This document shows positions 5,077-6,234 of a stretch of 6,234 bases of DNA, piece by piece. The DNA lies in NCBI GenBank assembly GCA_036823295.1, contig DAISGD010000097.1, positions 1 to 6,234 on the forward strand, written 5' to 3'. The notes under the pieces are model-generated. The model was not told the origin of the DNA. It did no database searches and saw only the letters and a program-made list of their open reading frames with translations. Positions within the stretch are counted from its first letter, which is position 1, and the number at the start of each line of letters is the position of its first letter. The position numbers and the translations under genes are program-made. The stretch comes from UBA4742 sp002403895 (GTDB lineage: Bacteria > Actinomycetota > Acidimicrobiia > Acidimicrobiales > Acidimicrobilacustridaceae).

Positions 5077-6219
5077 ATGACCGTCACCGAAGCCGATGTC
5101 CTCGAAGCTTTGCGCCCCGTCGAGGACCCCGAGCTCCACCGCAGCATCGTGGATCTCGAGATGGTGCGGGGTGTCCGGATTGACGGCGCTCGGGTCGACG
5201 TCCAGGTGGCGTTGACCGTCGCCGGATGTCCCCTGCGGGCCGAGATCCAGAGCCGTGTCACCGGCGCCGTCACTGCGCTCGACGGCATCGACACCGCCAC
5301 CATCGACTTCAGCGTGATGACCGACGAGGACCGGGTTCGCCTGCGCGAGAAGCTCCACGGCAACCCGGCGGCGACGGCCGGTACCCACCAGGGCCACGGC
5401 CACGCCGAGGGCCGGGCCATTCCCTTCGCCGATCCGGCCTCCAAGACCCGCTGCCTGCTCATCGCGTCGGGCAAGGGTGGGGTGGGCAAGTCCACCGTCA
5501 CCACCAACCTGGCCGTGGCCCTGGCCCAACAGGATCAGTCGGTCGCCGTGGTCGACGCCGATGTGTGGGGCTTCTCCATTCCCCGCATGCTGGGCGTGGA
5601 CCGCCCCCCGGTGGTCATCGACGAGATGTTGGTGCCGCCGGAGGCGAACGGGGTGCGGTGCATCTCGATGGGCTTCTTCGCCCAGGAGGATCAGCCCGTC
5701 ATCTGGCGGGGACCGATGCTGCACAAAGCGCTCGAGCAGTTCCTCACCGACGTCTACTGGGACGAACCCGACTTCCTGGTCATCGATCTCCCGCCCGGCA
5801 CCGGCGACATCGCCCTGTCTCTGGCCCAGTTCCTGCCCCGGGGCGAGGTGTATGTGGTGACCACGCCGCAACCTGCGGCCCAGCGGGTTGCCCAGCGGGC
5901 CGCGTTCATGGCTCAGAAGGTGAAACTCGAGGTGAAGGGCATCATCGAGAACATGTCGTGGTTCACCGGTGACGACGGCACCCGCTACGAGATCTTCGGC
6001 GCCGGCGGCGGCCAGGACCTGGCCGAACGGCTGGAGGTCCCGCTCCTGGGCAGGATTCCGCTCGTTTCGCAGCTGCGTAAGGGCGGCGACGCCGGAGAGC
6101 CGATCGTGGTGGTGGACCCCGAAGGCGAGGCCGCCCAGGCCTTCACTGCCATCGCTCACCGCATCGCCGACGAGCTCGCCCCGACCCGCGTCTACAACCC
6201 GCAGCTCAAGATCATCTGA
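5077..6219 (+). CDS. mrp: Mrp/NBP35-family Fe-S carrier ATPase with MIP18 domain
   Basis: 380 aa in two domains. Residues 4-80 are a MIP18/DUF59 domain (EDPELHRSIVDLEMV at 16-30; AGCPLRAEI with the conserved C51). A short histidine-containing linker (94-112) leads to the P-loop ATPase. That domain has the deviant Walker A GKGGVGKST (132-140, signature lysine K133), the DADVWGFSIPRMLG switch region (160-173), IWRGPMLHKALEQF (209-222) and the family signature DLPPGTGD (237-244). ENMSWF at 291-296 precedes YEIFGAGGG. Proteins of this family bind and pass on [4Fe-4S] clusters in the cytosol. The CxxC that many members carry between ENMS and YEIFG is absent here (TGDDGTR instead), leaving only C51, C126 and C195. 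ATG 5077 is chosen for its GGGAG ribosome site (5064-5068, 8 nt away) and because the MIP18 domain starts immediately. It is divergent from the regulator/cysteine desulfurase operon. TGA is at 6217-6219. Confidence 0.95.
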   Translation: MTVTEADVLEALRPVEDPELHRSIVDLEMVRGVRIDGARVDVQVALTVAGCPLRAEIQSRVTGAVTALDGIDTATIDFSVMTDEDRVRLREKLHGNPAATAGTHQGHGHAEGRAIPFADPASKTRCLLIASGKGGVGKSTVTTNLAVALAQQDQSVAVVDADVWGFSIPRMLGVDRPPVVIDEMLVPPEANGVRCISMGFFAQEDQPVIWRGPMLHKALEQFLTDVYWDEPDFLVIDLPPGTGDIALSLAQFLPRGEVYVVTTPQPAAQRVAQRAAFMAQKVKLEVKGIIENMSWFTGDDGTRYEIFGAGGGQDLAERLEVPLLGRIPLVSQLRKGGDAGEPIVVVDPEGEAAQAFTAIAHRIADELAPTRVYNPQLKII

Positions 6220-6234
6220 CCCCGCCCTTCTCGC

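Noticed and set aside
5029..6159. Minus-strand frame continuing upstream of the regulator, opposite mrp
   Set aside because: The peptide is His/Gly/Leu-rich shadow sequence of mrp with no recognisable domain. The regulator's own domain begins just after GTG 4983.
1..6234. CRISPR arrays, tRNA or rRNA genes, insertion sequences, phage genes
   Set aside because: No repeat-spacer pattern, tRNA-like cloverleaf, transposase motif or terminal inverted repeat was seen on reading both strands.

Overview
The window is high-GC DNA with tightly packed genes. It looks actinobacterial, possibly Acidimicrobiia-like. The reasons are the GC-rich codon use, TAnnnT hexamers placed 6 nt before start codons (leaderless-type promoters), a COG2085/F420-dependent NADP reductase-like protein, and an Mrp ATPase without the CxxC motif. 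This placement is inferred from family features only. A run of exactly 100 N (2921-3020) marks a scaffold join, so the sequence is probably a draft or metagenome assembly.

Left part, plus strand: the 3' portion of a divergent TerC-family membrane protein (to 926) is followed by a 435-aa FAD-dependent oxidoreductase of unknown substrate (977-2284). The oxidoreductase appears to have its own leaderless-type promoter (TAGGTT at 965-970).

Middle, minus strand: an NAD(P)-binding protein of the F420-dependent NADP reductase type (2369-2920) loses its first codons in the N gap. On the other side of the gap lie the first 29 codons of another gene (3021-3107), possibly an MBL-fold hydrolase. Its GTG start overlaps the TGA of a cysteine desulfurase (3104-4249). 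Upstream of that, 14 nt away, is a winged-helix regulator with three C-terminal cysteines of the Fe-S-sensing (SufR/COG2345) pattern (4264-4983; alternative start 5028).

Right part, plus strand: divergent from the regulator is a 380-aa Mrp/NBP35-type Fe-S carrier ATPase with an N-terminal MIP18/DUF59 domain (5077-6219).

The right half therefore reads as a compact divergent iron-sulfur module. The cysteine desulfurase would supply sulfur, Mrp would carry or transfer the cluster, and a regulator that may itself sense a cluster sits between them. The short control region (about 4984-5076) is unusually AT-rich on the regulator side. It holds an 11-bp palindrome over a -10-like hexamer, two candidate starts for each gene, and a perfect hairpin directly in front of the mrp Shine-Dalgarno sequence. 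This control region is the most interesting part of the window.
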